A DNA stretch of 64,000 nucleotides from Erinaceus europaeus (GCF_950295315.1 NC_080171.1:109650378-109714377), one strand, 5' to 3'. Counted from the first letter of the stretch, positions 33,076-44,288 are shown. Translations and numbers: made by a program. Notes: generated by a model not told the origin, from the sequence alone.

Positions 33076-33485
33076 ATCTGAGAATTCAGCAGAAGAATAG
33101 ACTTCATAGTCACAATGAAAGATCATTATGAAATTTTCAGAGGTTAGAATCAATGATTATCTATAACCCAGAGTATTTTGAGTTTTTTCCACACTAATTC
33201 TTTTCTTTAATCACTTTTCTCATTGTCCTCTTTTCTTAATATAAAGTGGCCAATATTTACCCCTTTTTAGAGCACATTTTTGGCTGCTACCTAAAACTGC
33301 ACTCCTTTAATTTCAAGTAAATGTTTGAATCCCTCTCATATTAGTTCATTTTCACATTCACAGTAGTGCATTTTGGATATCAAGTTAGGTGGGAACAAAG
33401 GAAAGCCATATTACAGAACCAAATTAATATTACTTTGCCATATTACAGAACCAGAGAGATAGCTTTTCAGTCACTAGTAGACAAA
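33076..33485. other. No recognised feature
   Basis: AT-rich unique-looking sequence. CATATTACAGAACCA occurs twice (33408-33422, 33440-33454), a short local duplication. Confidence 0.4.
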
Positions 33486-33725
33486 TACTGAGAACCCAGG
33501 CAGTGGCACAACCAGTAGGGCACACCTGTCACATTACACACCAAATTCAAGCCCCTAGTCTCCATGTGCAGGGGAGGAATTTCATCAGCAGTGAAGCAGT
33601 GCTGCAGGTATGTCTCTTTCTCTCTCCTTCTTTATCTCCCCCTCCCCACACAAATTCTCTCTGTCTCTATCCAATAAATAAGTACAAATATATATGTATG
33701 TATTTATGTATGTATTTAAAAAGAA
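33486..33725 (+). mobile_element. SINE-B
   Basis: GGCAGTGGCACAACCAGTAG head, AAATTCAAGCCCCTAGTCTC, GGGGAGGAATTTCATCAGCA, CT-rich block, TATCCAATAAATAAG tail grading into (TATG)n at 33692-33715. Confidence 0.8.
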
Positions 33726-34142
33726 GCATTGTTGGATTCCACCTATATATTTATGCAAATAATTGAAAGTATTCAGACTCATAGAGACAGAAGGCTGATG
33801 TCAGAGATGACATGCATTTGTATGTATTTCTGAGAATGACTGGGATTTTCCTGTAAGCACCTTGGGACAGCTGTATTCATGCCCTTAAGGCCTTGACCAT
33901 GCTCCTTCCTAGATTAAGAAGCAGTAGGAATAATTAAAGTACCATTTTAGATCAGGCATGAATAACTGTAGACTCTGACCGATTTTTGTAAATAAGCTAT
34001 TATTAGGATATTGTATTTGCTTATGCATCGGTGTCGGCTTCTTTTGTTCTATGAGCATGTAGTTGATTAGTTCAGACAGAAACTATATGCCCCACAAAGT
34101 CTAAAATTTGACTCTCTGGACATTTACATAAAATGTTTACTG
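33726..34142. other. No recognised feature
   Basis: Unique-looking sequence of mixed composition. Confidence 0.4.
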
Positions 34143-34690
34143 ACACCTAGGTGGGGAAATTTGCATAATGGTTTTGCAAAAAACATTTTTATGTGTGAGA
34201 TTCCTAAGTCTCAGGTTCAATCTCCAGGAAGACCACAAACTAGGGCTGAGCAGTGCTCTGCTTTCTTTTCTTTTTCTTTTTTTCTCTTTTCTTTTTTTTT
34301 TTTCCCTCCAGGGTTACTGCTGGGGCTTGTTGCCTGCAATACAAATCCACTACTCCTGGAGGCCATTTTTTTCCATTTTGTTGCCATTATTGTGGTTTTT
34401 ATTGTCATTGCTGTTGTTGTTGTTGCATAGGACAGAGAGAAATGGAGAGAGAAAGGGAAGACAGAGAGGGGAAGAGAAATATAGACACCTGCAGACCTGC
34501 TTCACTGCTTGCAAAGCGACCACCTTGCAGGTGGGGAGCCAGGGACTCGAACGGGGATCCTTGAGCCGGTCCTTGCACTTCACGCCATGTGTGCTTAACC
34601 TGCTGTGCTACCCCCAGCCCTCAGTGCTCTGCTTTCTTTTGCTCTGCATCTTTTCTTTCTATATCTTGATCTCTCTCCATAAAATAAAGT
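34143..34690 (+). mobile_element. SINE-C, split by a SINE-A
   Basis: GCATAATGGTTTTGCAAAAA, GTCTCAGGTTCAATCTCCAG, GCTGAGCAGTGCTCTGCTTT on the left, resuming at 34641 with GCTCTGCATCTTTTC, TCTCTCCATAAAATAAAG. Confidence 0.85.
34270..34621 (-). mobile_element. Full-length SINE-A nested in SINE-C, 19-bp TSD
   Basis: Antisense copy with T-run, CCTCCAGGGTTACTGCTGGG module, TTG-rich block, GGACAGAGAGAAATGGAGAG and head complement CTTAACCTGCTGTGCTACCC. TSD CAGTGCTCTGCTTTCTTTT at 34251-34269 and 34622-34640, entirely within the SINE-C. Confidence 0.96.
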
Positions 34691-34785
34691 AAAATGAAAT
34701 ATGGTTTATAAGTATGCATTTCAATATACATGTATATTTTAAAAGTTTGCTGACTCCTGGTAAAGTGGAATAAATTATAACCTTA

Positions 34786-34935
34786 GAGGGCAGGAAAATG
34801 GTCAACAGATAGAATACAGTCCTTAGATATGTGAGTCAGGGTTGAACCCCAGCACCATATATTATGGAACAGTACTATTGTGTCTCTGTTTCTCTTCCAC
34901 TCTTTCATAAAGTGAATAAGAAAATCTTTAAAAGG
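34786..34935 (+). mobile_element. SINE-D-like element
   Basis: AACAGATAGAATACAGTCCT head-like, GTCAGGGTTGAACCCCAGCA, ACTATTGTGTCTCTGTTTCT and a TTCATAAAGTGAATAAG tail. Confidence 0.55.
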
Positions 34936-35448
34936 AAACATGAGCATGTTTAATGTTTATTCACATGTGCATGAGTATGCATATTTGAGAAAAGATTATG
35001 TGCTTACAGTCTTTTGATTCACCTTGGTTCCCATGATATTAATATTTGAACATGGGTAAATAAATCTACAGAGAAAATACTATTTTTATTACTCTATATC
35101 CCAGCGCTATTTGAAAGTACATTCCTATAGCAAGATAAAGTGGATTATAGGATGATATAATTTTTTCCTCAGATATCTACTTCAATTTTTTTTTGTTTAA
35201 CCCATATTTTGTTTCCTTAGGTTCCCAAATAAAAGATACATATAATTTGTACATTAACTATTATCTGTTTTGTCTCAAAGAATAAAATTAAGAGATTTCA
35301 TCTATGCATTAAACTCTTGAATGGAACATAATGCTATCTTCTAATTTGAGTCTTTCACCCTTCATTGAAGAGTCATAGTCCTAGAAGATAAAAATGAATA
35401 TAAAATTCAGTTGACCTTAGTAGCCCAGTATTACCAATTAAGATGATT

Positions 35449-35449
<1 letters not shown>
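34936..35449. other. No recognised feature
   Basis: AT-rich unique-looking sequence. Confidence 0.4.

Positions 35450-35509
<60 letters not shown>
35450..35509. repeat. (AC)n microsatellite
   Basis: Pure AC array of about 29 units. The antisense Cys-Val frames it produces are artefacts. Confidence 0.98.
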
Positions 35510-35510
<1 letters not shown>

Positions 35511-35514
<4 letters not shown>

Positions 35515-35800
35515 CCCACACCAGGGTTGGGGTGTAGACTCTGGTAATGTGTATACATCACCACGAGCAAGGACCTGAGCCACCACTTGGGCATACCTGC
35601 AGGGGGGAAGCTTCACAATAGAATAATAAGCAGTGGAATAATGAATGGAATAATGGATGTTATAGTGTGGGATAATGAATGTTATAGTGTGTCCCGCCTT
35701 TCTGTCTCTTACCCTCTATCAAGAGGAAAAATGGCGGTTGGGAGTGGTGGAGTCATGCAGGTATTGAGCTCCCGTGATAACCCTGGTGACAAAAATATAA
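35511..35800 (+). mobile_element. SINE-A/B copy with internal duplicated ATAATGAATG units
   Basis: GAGCAAGGACCTGAGCCACC, CCTGCAGGGGGGAAGCTTCA, then repeats of GGAATAATGAATG and GATGTTATAGTGTG (35625-35692), TCCCGCCTTTCTGTCTCTTA, and tail module CAGGTATTGAGCTCCCGTGA. The duplicated units are not part of other copies. Confidence 0.65.
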
Positions 35801-36170
35801 GAAACGTGCTTCTTCTTTTTCTCATTTTTTCCTAGTGCGTAGACTGGTGACATGTACCATGTAGCCTAACTTTTTTGACCAATACAAAGATCTGAAGAGG
35901 AACTATTTTCAATAATAAACAGAAAAACGGGTAACCATAGAGTTTTCTTATGCACCTCTGTTCTTCCTAGAATATATATAATCATACTTGGTAAAGAGTT
36001 TTAATTCAACCAAATATCATCCTGGGACTTTAAGTTCATTGCCCTTTAGTCCAAGTCCACTGAAGGGTAGACCTTCCCAAGATGTTCAGAATCAATTTTC
36101 TCAAAATATGTCACTTTGGTAGGTAATATTGAGCTGAAGTTAGTCAGGGTTCTGAGGACTCACAAACCTT
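35801..36170. other. No recognised feature
   Basis: Unique-looking sequence. Confidence 0.4.
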
Positions 36171-36720
36171 TTCTAATATTTATTTTTAATTGATTTAATA
36201 ATGATTGACAAGACAGTAGATTAAGCGAAGTACAATTCCACACAATTCTCACCACCATAGTTCCATATCCCATACCCTCTATTGGTAACTTCCCTATTCT
36301 TTATCCTTTTGGGAGTATGGACCCAGCATCATTATGAGGTGCAGAAGGTGGAAGATCCGGCTTCTGTAATTGCTTGCCCACTGGACATGGGTGTTGGAAG
36401 GTCAATCCATACCCCCAGCCTGATTCTATCTTTCCCTAGTGAGGCAGGGCTTTGGAGAGATGGGGTTCTAGAGTACTTTTCCTGAGGCCATCTGCCCAGG
36501 AAAGTCAGGTTGGCTTCATGGTAGCATCGTAACTTGGTGGCTGAAAAATCACTAAGATACAAAGTAGAACAAATTGTTATAATAATCAGGAACCTAAAGG
36601 TAAGAATAGAGAAATAGATTTGGGGGTCTCCATTTTTGAAAGAGTTAGGAAGTCTATTTTAGGTATATTCTAAGGGTCCCATGACATTACATTCTCTTAA
36701 CTACCTGGAGGACTAAAAAT
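36171..36720 (-). mobile_element. L1 3' UTR, older subfamily, antisense
   Basis: ATTTTTAATTGATTTAATAA tail side, CACCACCATAGTTCCATATC, GTGCAGAAGGTGGAAGATCC, and beyond 36560 the older-type upstream UTR (GGGGTCTCCATTTTTGAAAG, GTATATTCTAAGGGTCCCAT) that matches 660-740 and 63700-63780. Confidence 0.85.
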
Positions 36721-37440
36721 TGGGTTATAATCCATAGTATTTTATAAAAAATATGTTAATATTGGAAACTTATCTGTATGACCTGACTGTATGTTACAGA
36801 ATATCTGGTTTTCATCAAGTGAGTCATGTGGCCATATTCTGTTCATGACTCTCGCTTCTCTCTTGGTGAAGAGTCTCATTCTTATCTTATTTCTTAGTGC
36901 AGGTTACATACCCTACATGCCTATATCAGATTGTCTATGCATGCATAATTGAGTTTATTCTTGTCTCCTATGAATCTATAAGATGCTAATTTGATTACTT
37001 CACAGCCCAAATTAGACTTTTCTGCTCTTTGAATCATCTCAAATTCACCAACTATAAACACCTATATGCCTTTTTCCTCTAGATAATTTCCATTTGTCAG
37101 TACATGTCCCTGGAACATGGGAAAGCAAGAAGGAACATTTTATCTTTTAAACAATTATAAGTAACTTGTTAAGAATGAGTGAAAAAAAAAACACTTTTGA
37201 AATCTATACCTTGAGTAGTAGCACATTCTAATTTTCTTCATCCTTGTCAGAAACTATGTTTGGAACCATAAACACTCACATATACAATTCTCTTTTCCTA
37301 TAATTAAGGGTCACTGGGATTTGCGTCCGCTTGTACAGTGTATCTATTAATTTTGTCTGATGTCCTTCACTCAGCATTATACGTATATCCTTACAGTCCT
37401 GCTTTTCTTACAATGACTATATATTCTGAAAATGTGGTGC
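36721..37440. other. No recognised feature
   Basis: Unique-looking AT-rich sequence. Confidence 0.4.
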
Positions 37441-37444
37441 TAGG

Positions 37445-37620
37445 AAAATTCTCGTTACCTCTCTGTCTTCCCCTCCTCTCTCGATTTCTCTCTGTCCTAT
37501 CCAACAACAGCAATAACAACAATAATAATAATAACAAAGGCAACAATAGTAGCCTCCAGGAGCAGTGGATTCGTAGTGCAGGCACCAAGCCCTAGCGATA
37601 ACCTGGAGGCAATAAAAAAG
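37445..37620 (+). mobile_element. SINE-A, headless 3' part
   Basis: It starts in the CT-rich block (CTCTCTGTCTTCCCCTCCTC), then TCCTATCCAACAACAGC, AACAACAATAATAATAATAA and the 3' module AGCCTCCAGGAGCAGTGGAT, ending ACCTGGAGGCAATAAAAAAG. 5'-truncated. Confidence 0.85.
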
Positions 37621-38267
37621 TCTTCTAAAAAATTTTACACGTTTTTAGGTGAGTTGTTTTAATTTTGAATTTTGAAAGTTCTTTGTGTATTCTAGACATA
37701 AGAGCTTTTTAATATATATGATTTGAGAATATTTATTTCTGCCTGTGCCTTAGATTTATATACTCCTAACAGTATCTTCTAAAGAGCTGGCATTTTCAAT
37801 TTTCCTTAAGTCCAATTTATCACAATTTTAATAGGGCTCACACTTTTCAATTCCTATCTAAGACATCTCTGTCTAAACCAGCCACAGGACTTCTCTGACA
37901 GTTTTGAGTTTTTCATTTATGCTTATGATAACTTTAGGTTATGCTTCTACATGTCCAGGCAAAGGTCAGAGTTTATTTCTTTGTGTGTTAATATCTAATT
38001 ACTGTAGCTCAATCGGTTGAAAAGAGAATTTTCTCCACTGGGTTTTTGTTTTTGTGCATTTGTCCACATCTATGTAACTGGACTCTTATTCTGTTACATC
38101 AATCTGTTTGCGTCTTGATGGCAATACTGTACTCTCTTGACTAGTTTCACAGTTAATCTTGAAACCAGAAAGTTTTAGCTTTCCAGTTTTGTTCCTTTTT
38201 TTTTTTATCCTTCTATTCTAGTTCCTGAGCATCCAATCCTACATGAATTTTAGAATCAGCTCTTAAA

Positions 38268-38487
38268 TTTTATTTATTTATTTAAAATTTTTTATTATCT
38301 TTATTTATTGGATAGAGATAGCCAGAAACTGAGGGAAGGGAGAGAGATAGAGGAGAGAGACACCTTTAGACCTGCTTCACCACTTGCAAAGCTCTCCCCC
38401 TGGAGGTGGGAACTAGGGGCTCGAACCTGGGTCCTTGCGCACTGTAACATGTGCGCTCAACCAGGTGCGCCACCACCCGGCCCCAGC
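38268..38487 (-). mobile_element. SINE-B inserted in old L1
   Basis: TTTATTTATTTAAAATTTTT tail side, GGATAGAGATAGCCAGAAAC, CTGCTTCACCACTTGCAAAG, GGCTCGAACCTGGGTCCTTG, CGCTCAACCAGGTGCGCCAC then CACCCGGCCCC. TSD approximately CAGCTCTTA, AATTTT/CATTTT, around 38258 and 38484. Confidence 0.92.
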
Positions 38488-38774
38488 TCTTACATTTTTA
38501 TAAAGATCTAAGTCTATGAGAGTTTGGTAATGGTTATGTTGTATCTGCAGCTCGACTGGAGGAGAATTAACATCACAACACTAAATTTTTTAACCCAGGA
38601 GCAAGTTGTTTGGCCTTCATAAATTTTAACCTTACTTAATATCTTCAAATAATAATCATTCCTTTTTCCATGTGTACGAGAGTTGCATATCTTGCATTGC
38701 TTTATTTATTTTTGCTTTTTTCCAAGATATTTTCGATTTTTATGTCAGCATATTCATTTTTTATTTCTTCTACT

Positions 38775-38908
38775 TTCTTTTCTTTCTTTTTAACCAGAGC
38801 ACTGCACAGCTCTGGTTTATGGTGGTGCAGGGAATTGAGCCAGGGACTTTGGAGATTCAGGCATGAGTGCCTCTTTGCATAACCATTATGCTATCTCCAC
38901 CCCACCAG
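38775..38908 (-). mobile_element. SINE-C inserted in old L1
   Basis: TTTCTTTTTAACCAGAGCAC, CACAGCTCTGGTTTATGGTG, GGGAATTGAGCCAGGGACTT, GCATAACCATTATGCTATCT. Near-identical flanks CAGCATATTCATTTTTT and CAGCATATTTATTTTTTT form the TSD. Confidence 0.9.
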
Positions 38909-39000
38909 CATATTTATTTTTTTGATTTCAGTGTCTGGGTGTTAGTTACTATAATAAAAATACTTGCACTTTTGCTAGAATTTCTCTAGTAGTTGAAAAC

Positions 39001-39259
39001 TAGATTTTGTGTCCTGTGTTGTCATTAGTGTGTATACTTTATTGGTGTTTAAAATTTAAAAATAACAGCATTTTATGAAATTATTCATGGAAAAGACTTT
39101 AAAATTAATAAAATTAATTAAAATTAATAAGTATTATGGTCTAATGGCAAGCAAAAATATGTAAGCAAATCCTACATCATAAACTGTACAACAATAATTT
39201 GTGGCCTAATTTGAAATATAGTTAGTCTCTTAAAGCAGAATTTAATTTTTGTATTTTTT
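39001..39259. other. No recognised feature
   Basis: AT-rich; possibly the remainder of the old antisense L1. Confidence 0.3.
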
Positions 39260-39395
39260 ATTGGGCAGAAGGTAGATAGCATAATGGTTATACAAAAAGA
39301 CTCTCTTGCCTGTTGCTCCAAAGTCCCAGGTTCAATCCCCAGCACCACCATAAACCAGAGCTGAACAGTGCTCTGGTAAGAAACAAACAAAATAC
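39260..39395 (+). mobile_element. SINE-C
   Basis: GATAGCATAATGGTTATACA, AAAGTCCCAGGTTCAATCCC, CAGCACCACCATAAACCAGA, GCTGAACAGTGCTCTGGTAA, then an AAACAAAC-type A-rich tail. Confidence 0.93.
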
Positions 39396-39473
39396 AAACA
39401 AACAAAAAGCTAAATAACCTTTTTATCATTAGATATTAGTTTTTGTAGCTTTTTTCTTTTTTACTTTTCTTCT

Positions 39474-39630
39474 TATATTTATTATTATTATTATTATTAT
39501 TAACACAATTCTTTCCTTGACTAGCTTTATTCAGGCTCATCGAAGCCTTCTGGACTTGACTTAGAAATGTATCCTTTTAAGGCATACACTGGTCAAAACA
39601 TGACTAGAGATCAGTGTAAAAGAACCTTTT
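39474..39630 (-). repeat. Unrecognised repeat, copy 1, with (ATT)n end
   Basis: 39501-39630 aligns without gaps to 44781-44910, with 9 mismatches in 130 by hand count. Both copies are preceded by an (ATT)n run. On the minus strand the sequence ends GAATAAAGCTAGTCAAGGAA..GTGTT followed by (AAT)n: AATAAA (complement of 39526-39531) lies about 26 nt before the tail-like run, as at an mRNA 3' end. It could be the 3' end of a retroposon or LTR-type element, or a local duplication. I do not recognise the family. Confidence 0.7.
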
Positions 39631-41085
39631 TAGCTATCTAATGAAATTCTTTGTCTCTCAGCTGATTTCTGAACACCCTGACTTACCCCTAGTCCTAGTC
39701 TTATCAAATTGCTTTAGCCAGAGTTACCTTTTATTCCTGATGTTTCCTCTTAGCAGATTTCAACATACAACCCCCACACCCTAGGCTATAAATTTCTACT
39801 TACCCACTCTGTGTTCAGAATTAAGTTCAGTTCTATATTGAAGTCTCTCTTCCCCTATAGCAGTAGCCCTGAATGAATTCTGCTTATATTATCTTAACTC
39901 CTGCCCAGTACCTTAAAAAAAAAAAACCCAAATTGTCTACATTGAAAATCATGTTCTCAGAAAGCAAAGATTATTTTTATTCATTTCTCAACAGACTAGT
40001 CACTATTTTTTTCTTTCCTAACTAGCATAGTGAATTTTCCTTTAAACAAAGCTTTAGAGTTCTACAAATTATAGCATTGTCTTTCTTTTTTTTTTTTGTT
40101 AAATTCAAAATACTTTCTAACTTATGTCTCTATTTTACGAAACTACCTAAGAGTTGCACTGTTCCAGTTATATTCATATTTAACAACTTTAAATACAATG
40201 TCTGCTTCAAATGCCATGTTGGCATCTGCTTCCAACTTCTTCTTCATGTGCAAAAGCAAACTGCACTTCTCTCTACTGGAATTACTTCTTAGACTTACAG
40301 CTGCCCATTAATGTCCTTTCTGTGGAGTAAGAAATGACCGCTGCTGATGGATATTGTTCTTTCTCAGTGTGAGTGGCCTAACAACAATGTATTTTACTGT
40401 GTGGTGAGAGATGCTTTTCAACTCAGTCATTAGCTATTTAATTTAATCTATTTATTTTCCTATTATTTCAATATCACTCAACCCAGGGACAACTGGGGTA
40501 TGACAAAATATTTAAGGTATATTTTTCTCCCCTGAAAACTGAAGTGTCATCTAAAGTTGGAGACAGATTTTTCCAAATTTCAAACTCAGTATTTTAAAAT
40601 CTATAATTTTTTTTATATAGGCTCATATTATGCATTCCCTGTGCATTCCTCACGAAGATGCCATTTCTAGAATATCTTTGATGCTCCAGCAGCCTGAGGA
40701 CCTTTTCTGTTGAGTAAGAAGAGGCTCATTTAATCTTCTACTTAACACAGAAAGTCTTATTTTCCCAAAGATCAAAGGATCCTTAGTTTGATATGAAGGG
40801 TCCCCAAGTCCCCAGGTCAAAGTTCTTACTGCTTCTAGGCTTTACCTAGATGTGCAGACATCACAAAAAAACTTCCCAGTCTTTTTTGCTTTAGTCTTGA
40901 AGGTGTGGATGGAAGAATCTTTCCAATTTTTGTTTATGAGGCGAGAAAAGACTTGTTGAATAAGAGAGCACTCAGTGTCTGTGGAGCCAACCTGTGTATA
41001 CAGTTCAGAGCAGGTGTGCCTTTCAGATTCAAAGGCAACTGACCACGTCAATATGGGTGTCAGGAGCATAGTTGCATTATCACAT
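39631..41085. other. Mostly unique; one coding-like frame
   Basis: 39631-39880 may be further sequence of the element at 39501. A 75-codon antisense frame at 40842-41069 ends next to a GTAAAG, which could be chance or an exon relic. No recognisable domain. Confidence 0.35.
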
Positions 41086-41089
41086 TCTT

Positions 41090-41211
41090 TTTTTCCTTTT
41101 TTGCACCAGGGTTATCGTGGGGGTTTGGTGCCTCAAGATGAATCCACTGCTCCCGGCAGCCATTTTTTTTAACTAGTTTTTTTTTTTCTTTTCTTTTCTT
41201 TCTTTCTTTCT

Positions 41212-41244
<33 letters not shown>

Positions 41245-41750
41245 CCTCCAGGGTTATCGCTGGGGGCTGGGTGTCTGCACCACTAATCCACCGCTCCTAG
41301 AGGCCATTTTCCCCCCCATTTTGTTGCCCTCCTTGTGGTTGTTATTGTTGTCACTGTTGTTGTTGTTGTTGGACAGGACAGAGAGAAATCGAGAGAGGAG
41401 GGGAAGATAGAGAAGGGGAGAGAAAGATAGACACATGAAGACCTGCTTCACCGCTTGTGAAGCGAAACACCACCCCACCCCCCCACTCCCGCTGCAAGTG
41501 GGGAACTGGGGGCTCAAACCGGGATCTTTACGCTGGTCCTTGCGCTTTGCGCCATGTGTGCTTAACCCGCCTCGCTACCGCCCGACCCTCCTTCTTTCTG
41601 TTTTTTCTTGACAGTATAGAAAGATATTTAGAGGGGTGAGGAGATAGAGGGAGAGCTCATGAAACATCCCGCTGCAGGTAGGGAGCAGGGTGGGGGCGGG
41701 TGGAGGCTAATACCATGTGTGCTTAAGCAGGTGCACCACCACCAGGTCAA
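41090..41750 (-). mobile_element. SINE (A/B-like), split by SINE-A
   Basis: The 3' module CACCAGGGTTATCGTGGGGG to GAATCCACTGCTCCCGGCAG (41105-41165) is cut by the insert and resumes at about 41590: GACAGTATAGAAAGATATTT, GAGGGAGAGCTCATGAAACA, TAAGCAGGTGCACCACCACC. Confidence 0.7.
41176..41587 (-). mobile_element. Full-length SINE-A with long pyrimidine tail, nested
   Basis: T/CT-rich tail complement at 41176-41243, GCCTCCAGGGTTATCGCTGG, AATCCACCGCTCCTAGAGGC, TTG-rich block, GGACAGAGAGAAATCGAGAG, a C-rich expansion CCACCCCACCCCCCCACTCC, and head ending AACCCGCCTCGCTACCGCCC. Confidence 0.93.
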
Positions 41751-43660
41751 TAAAGATTCACTGACTCCCTAAGGAGGCCTCCTGCTCTCAATCAGCTAGG
41801 TTGATTTTTTGTTTTTTCTTTCCATTCATGCCCTTGTAAGGATCTAGACTCAAGTGCAGGTCAGTCTCCTGAACCTGTCCCCATGGTTTTCATTTTCAGA
41901 ATCAGCAAGACAATAGCTTCTGCGTTTAACAAACAACTAAAGAAGCATCCCCCAAGGCTCCTCCCTCAATTGTCACTATATCCTACTGCAAGTTGAAGAT
42001 TGTTCTGTCTTTTGTTTGTATACTCGCAGGACCTGTAATATATTCACAGATCTTTATTACTTCATTTATTCAGCCTTCAGTTTTGATAAACACCTTACAA
42101 GTTAGAGGACAAACTATTTTTTGTCAAGGACTAGAACTTATGTGGGAAAATATTTTCTCTTAATTTGCTTATTAATATCACACTAGAATTTGTTTTCTGA
42201 TGGAAATTGAGTTTAATGTATAGCATTTTTATTTGCCACACACATACCATTCCCTTAAATCTATACTATTATCTATGACTCAATCACACACGACCTGCTA
42301 GCACATAAATTTTCTTCAGTATGTAAAATCTATGCATGTTTATGTTAAATGTTTGTATCAATGCTTTATGTTCATTTGTAATATTCTGCTGCTATTGACA
42401 GGTTCCTGTAGCAAGAAGACCCTTTATTTAGACAGCACAAAACTGTGGAATAGAGGTGGGTCTTAGAGCTGCCGTTTGAGAGCTCCTAGGATTCTTTCTA
42501 GCTAGTATGCTGTTTTTGAAACTGAACAAGGTTTCTTGCTGTCCAGTGCCAGAACTTCAAATTCTGCCACACCAACTTCTGCATGAAGGGGAATATACTT
42601 TATTACATATTTTAAGGCTCAAATTTATTAACACAGATCAAGTCCCTCTCCTCCAAGGAGTGTTAGTCTCATATACAGGTGGAGGTAGGCCATCGTGAAA
42701 AAGCCTGGAACTAGATTTTGAGGCAAGCAGTACCCCCACCTGTACCCCCACCACCAGTCTTCTTCCATCTCAACATGCCTTAAGCCTCTAGGAATATGAA
42801 ACTCCCTCAAATAAAGCTGTTCCTGGGTCTCAACTACTTTCTACTTTAACAAGGAGAATGGTTCTCAGGAAAGTTATGGGGGCTTGAATCCTTGAGGTAA
42901 TCCTTTGGTTTCAAGAAGCTCATACCAAATAGCTGGATCTAAATTCAACTCAATTCACCAAATCCTACCATCTCCCTCCTTCTACAGTCAAATTAGATAG
43001 TCAAAACCCCATCTTGTTGGGATTTGGTTTCAGTTTTTGTCTTTAGAATCAAATATCACTATTTTGTCAGTGAAGGATAAGTCTCTTCAAGGTGTCTGGG
43101 ATAAAGACCTCCGGATAAAGTGCTTTTTAAAACCCCATTTGTTTTAGAATTTACATCTACATAGATTCTTCATACATTTGTAAGTAAATTTCATTTTATT
43201 TCAATTCTACTAATCTGTTTGATGTCAATTTGACTGCTAACCCAGCATGAGAATAACCCAGAGGTCTAGGGAAATTTTCCTTTATACCCACATGTGAGTT
43301 TCACCTTTTGTTGACCATAGGACTAAGAATAAATAAAGGATTTATTGTCCTCTTCTGCCAAAAAACAGAATACATTTCACATTCTATAAAAGCATATAAT
43401 CATATAAATATAATAATAAATACATTATAATATTGGCACAAGTAGAGATAACAGGAAGATTTGTAAAACAGCAAATCTTGAAGACAGTGATGACAGGAAC
43501 ATTTCAACCTAGTGTCTTGACCTGTGATGGACTATTTTGATCCTTTTTTGTTGTTGTTGTTTGGAAAGTGATGGGAGAGGAAGTCTGGTATTGTGATGAG
43601 GACTTGGGGTCATTTCAGGCTGGTCACAGAAAAGCTATAATAAGACTCCTGTGGGCACCA
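41751..43660. other. Unique sequence, no gene recognised
   Basis: Two kilobases with no repeat that I can name. A (TTG)n run is at 43542-43561. No open frame has domain features. 42690-42740 is GC-richer with CCCCCACC repeats. Confidence 0.4.
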
Positions 43661-43668
43661 AGGATGCT

Positions 43669-44285
43669 GTTCTTAGCCCAGCGTCTATGTAATGGACAAC
43701 TGACAGGAGACTGAACAGTTCGTATACAACATTTTATTAAGGCTTATATCTGGATACAGAGGAAACACAGCTTGTGCAACAGGCCCATTTACTGCCATCC
43801 CATGTAGAACCCACAGTCCCATGCACAGGGACAGGGTCATGTAGACAGTCATGAGCAGACAGGATTTTTCTAACAGTAACTGGAGAGTGAAGGACCAGGT
43901 TGACCTTTCCAGTTAGTATACAGTCAGTGTATAGAAAGACAGGATCTGGAGTAGGTGGTCAGACTAGTTGGCTGCAGTGAGTCAGTTAAACCCACTAATT
44001 GAGGATGGTTGGTTGGATGTGTCCTACACGGCTGAGCAGTGATCCTAGGCTAGGTAGTAATTGTCATGGGTAGGTGCTCTGGGTAATTGTTTCACACAAT
44101 TAATTTACAGTCCACTTATGGAATTACTTATGGAACTGGGGTTTCCCTACTACTTTGTAGTGTGTCCGTGCACAGACTCCCTACAGAGAAGCCCTGAGTT
44201 TGGCTTGAAGGGAAATATAGGGGTATCCCAGTAAGAATCATTAATTGGTTCCAGAAAGCATAATGAGTGTCGAAAGCGAAGAGTA
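43669..44285 (-). other. Transcript-3'-end-like or LTR-like block
   Basis: The reverse complement has AATAAA (complement of 43733-43738) followed by a GT-containing stretch, and the block is GC-richer than its flanks. Its left end on plus is TGTTCTTAGCCC, which would be an LTR CA end in antisense. I could not find a matching TSD or the other end, so an old LTR and a retroposed 3' UTR both remain open. Confidence 0.25.
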
Positions 44286-44288
44286 CCA

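Larger units (their letters stand above)
37630..39000 (-). mobile_element. Old mammalian L1 ORF2 region, antisense, split by two SINEs
   Basis: The plus strand carries familiar antisense L1 landmarks in decayed form: AGTTCTTTGTGTATTCTAGA, TGATGGCAATACTGTACTCT, AGTTTTAGCTTTCCAGTTTT, CTACATGAATTTTAGAATCA, then TTTTAACCTTACTTAATATC. It is interrupted at 38268-38487 and 38775-38908. Divergence places it among old L1 families. Confidence 0.7.

Noticed and set aside
34168..34692. 174-codon ORF with long Phe/Leu stretches
   Set aside because: It lies across an antisense SINE-A nested in SINE-C; the hydrophobic runs are the T and TTG blocks.
35373..35616. Cys-Val-rich ORFs
   Set aside because: Produced by translation of the (AC)n microsatellite.
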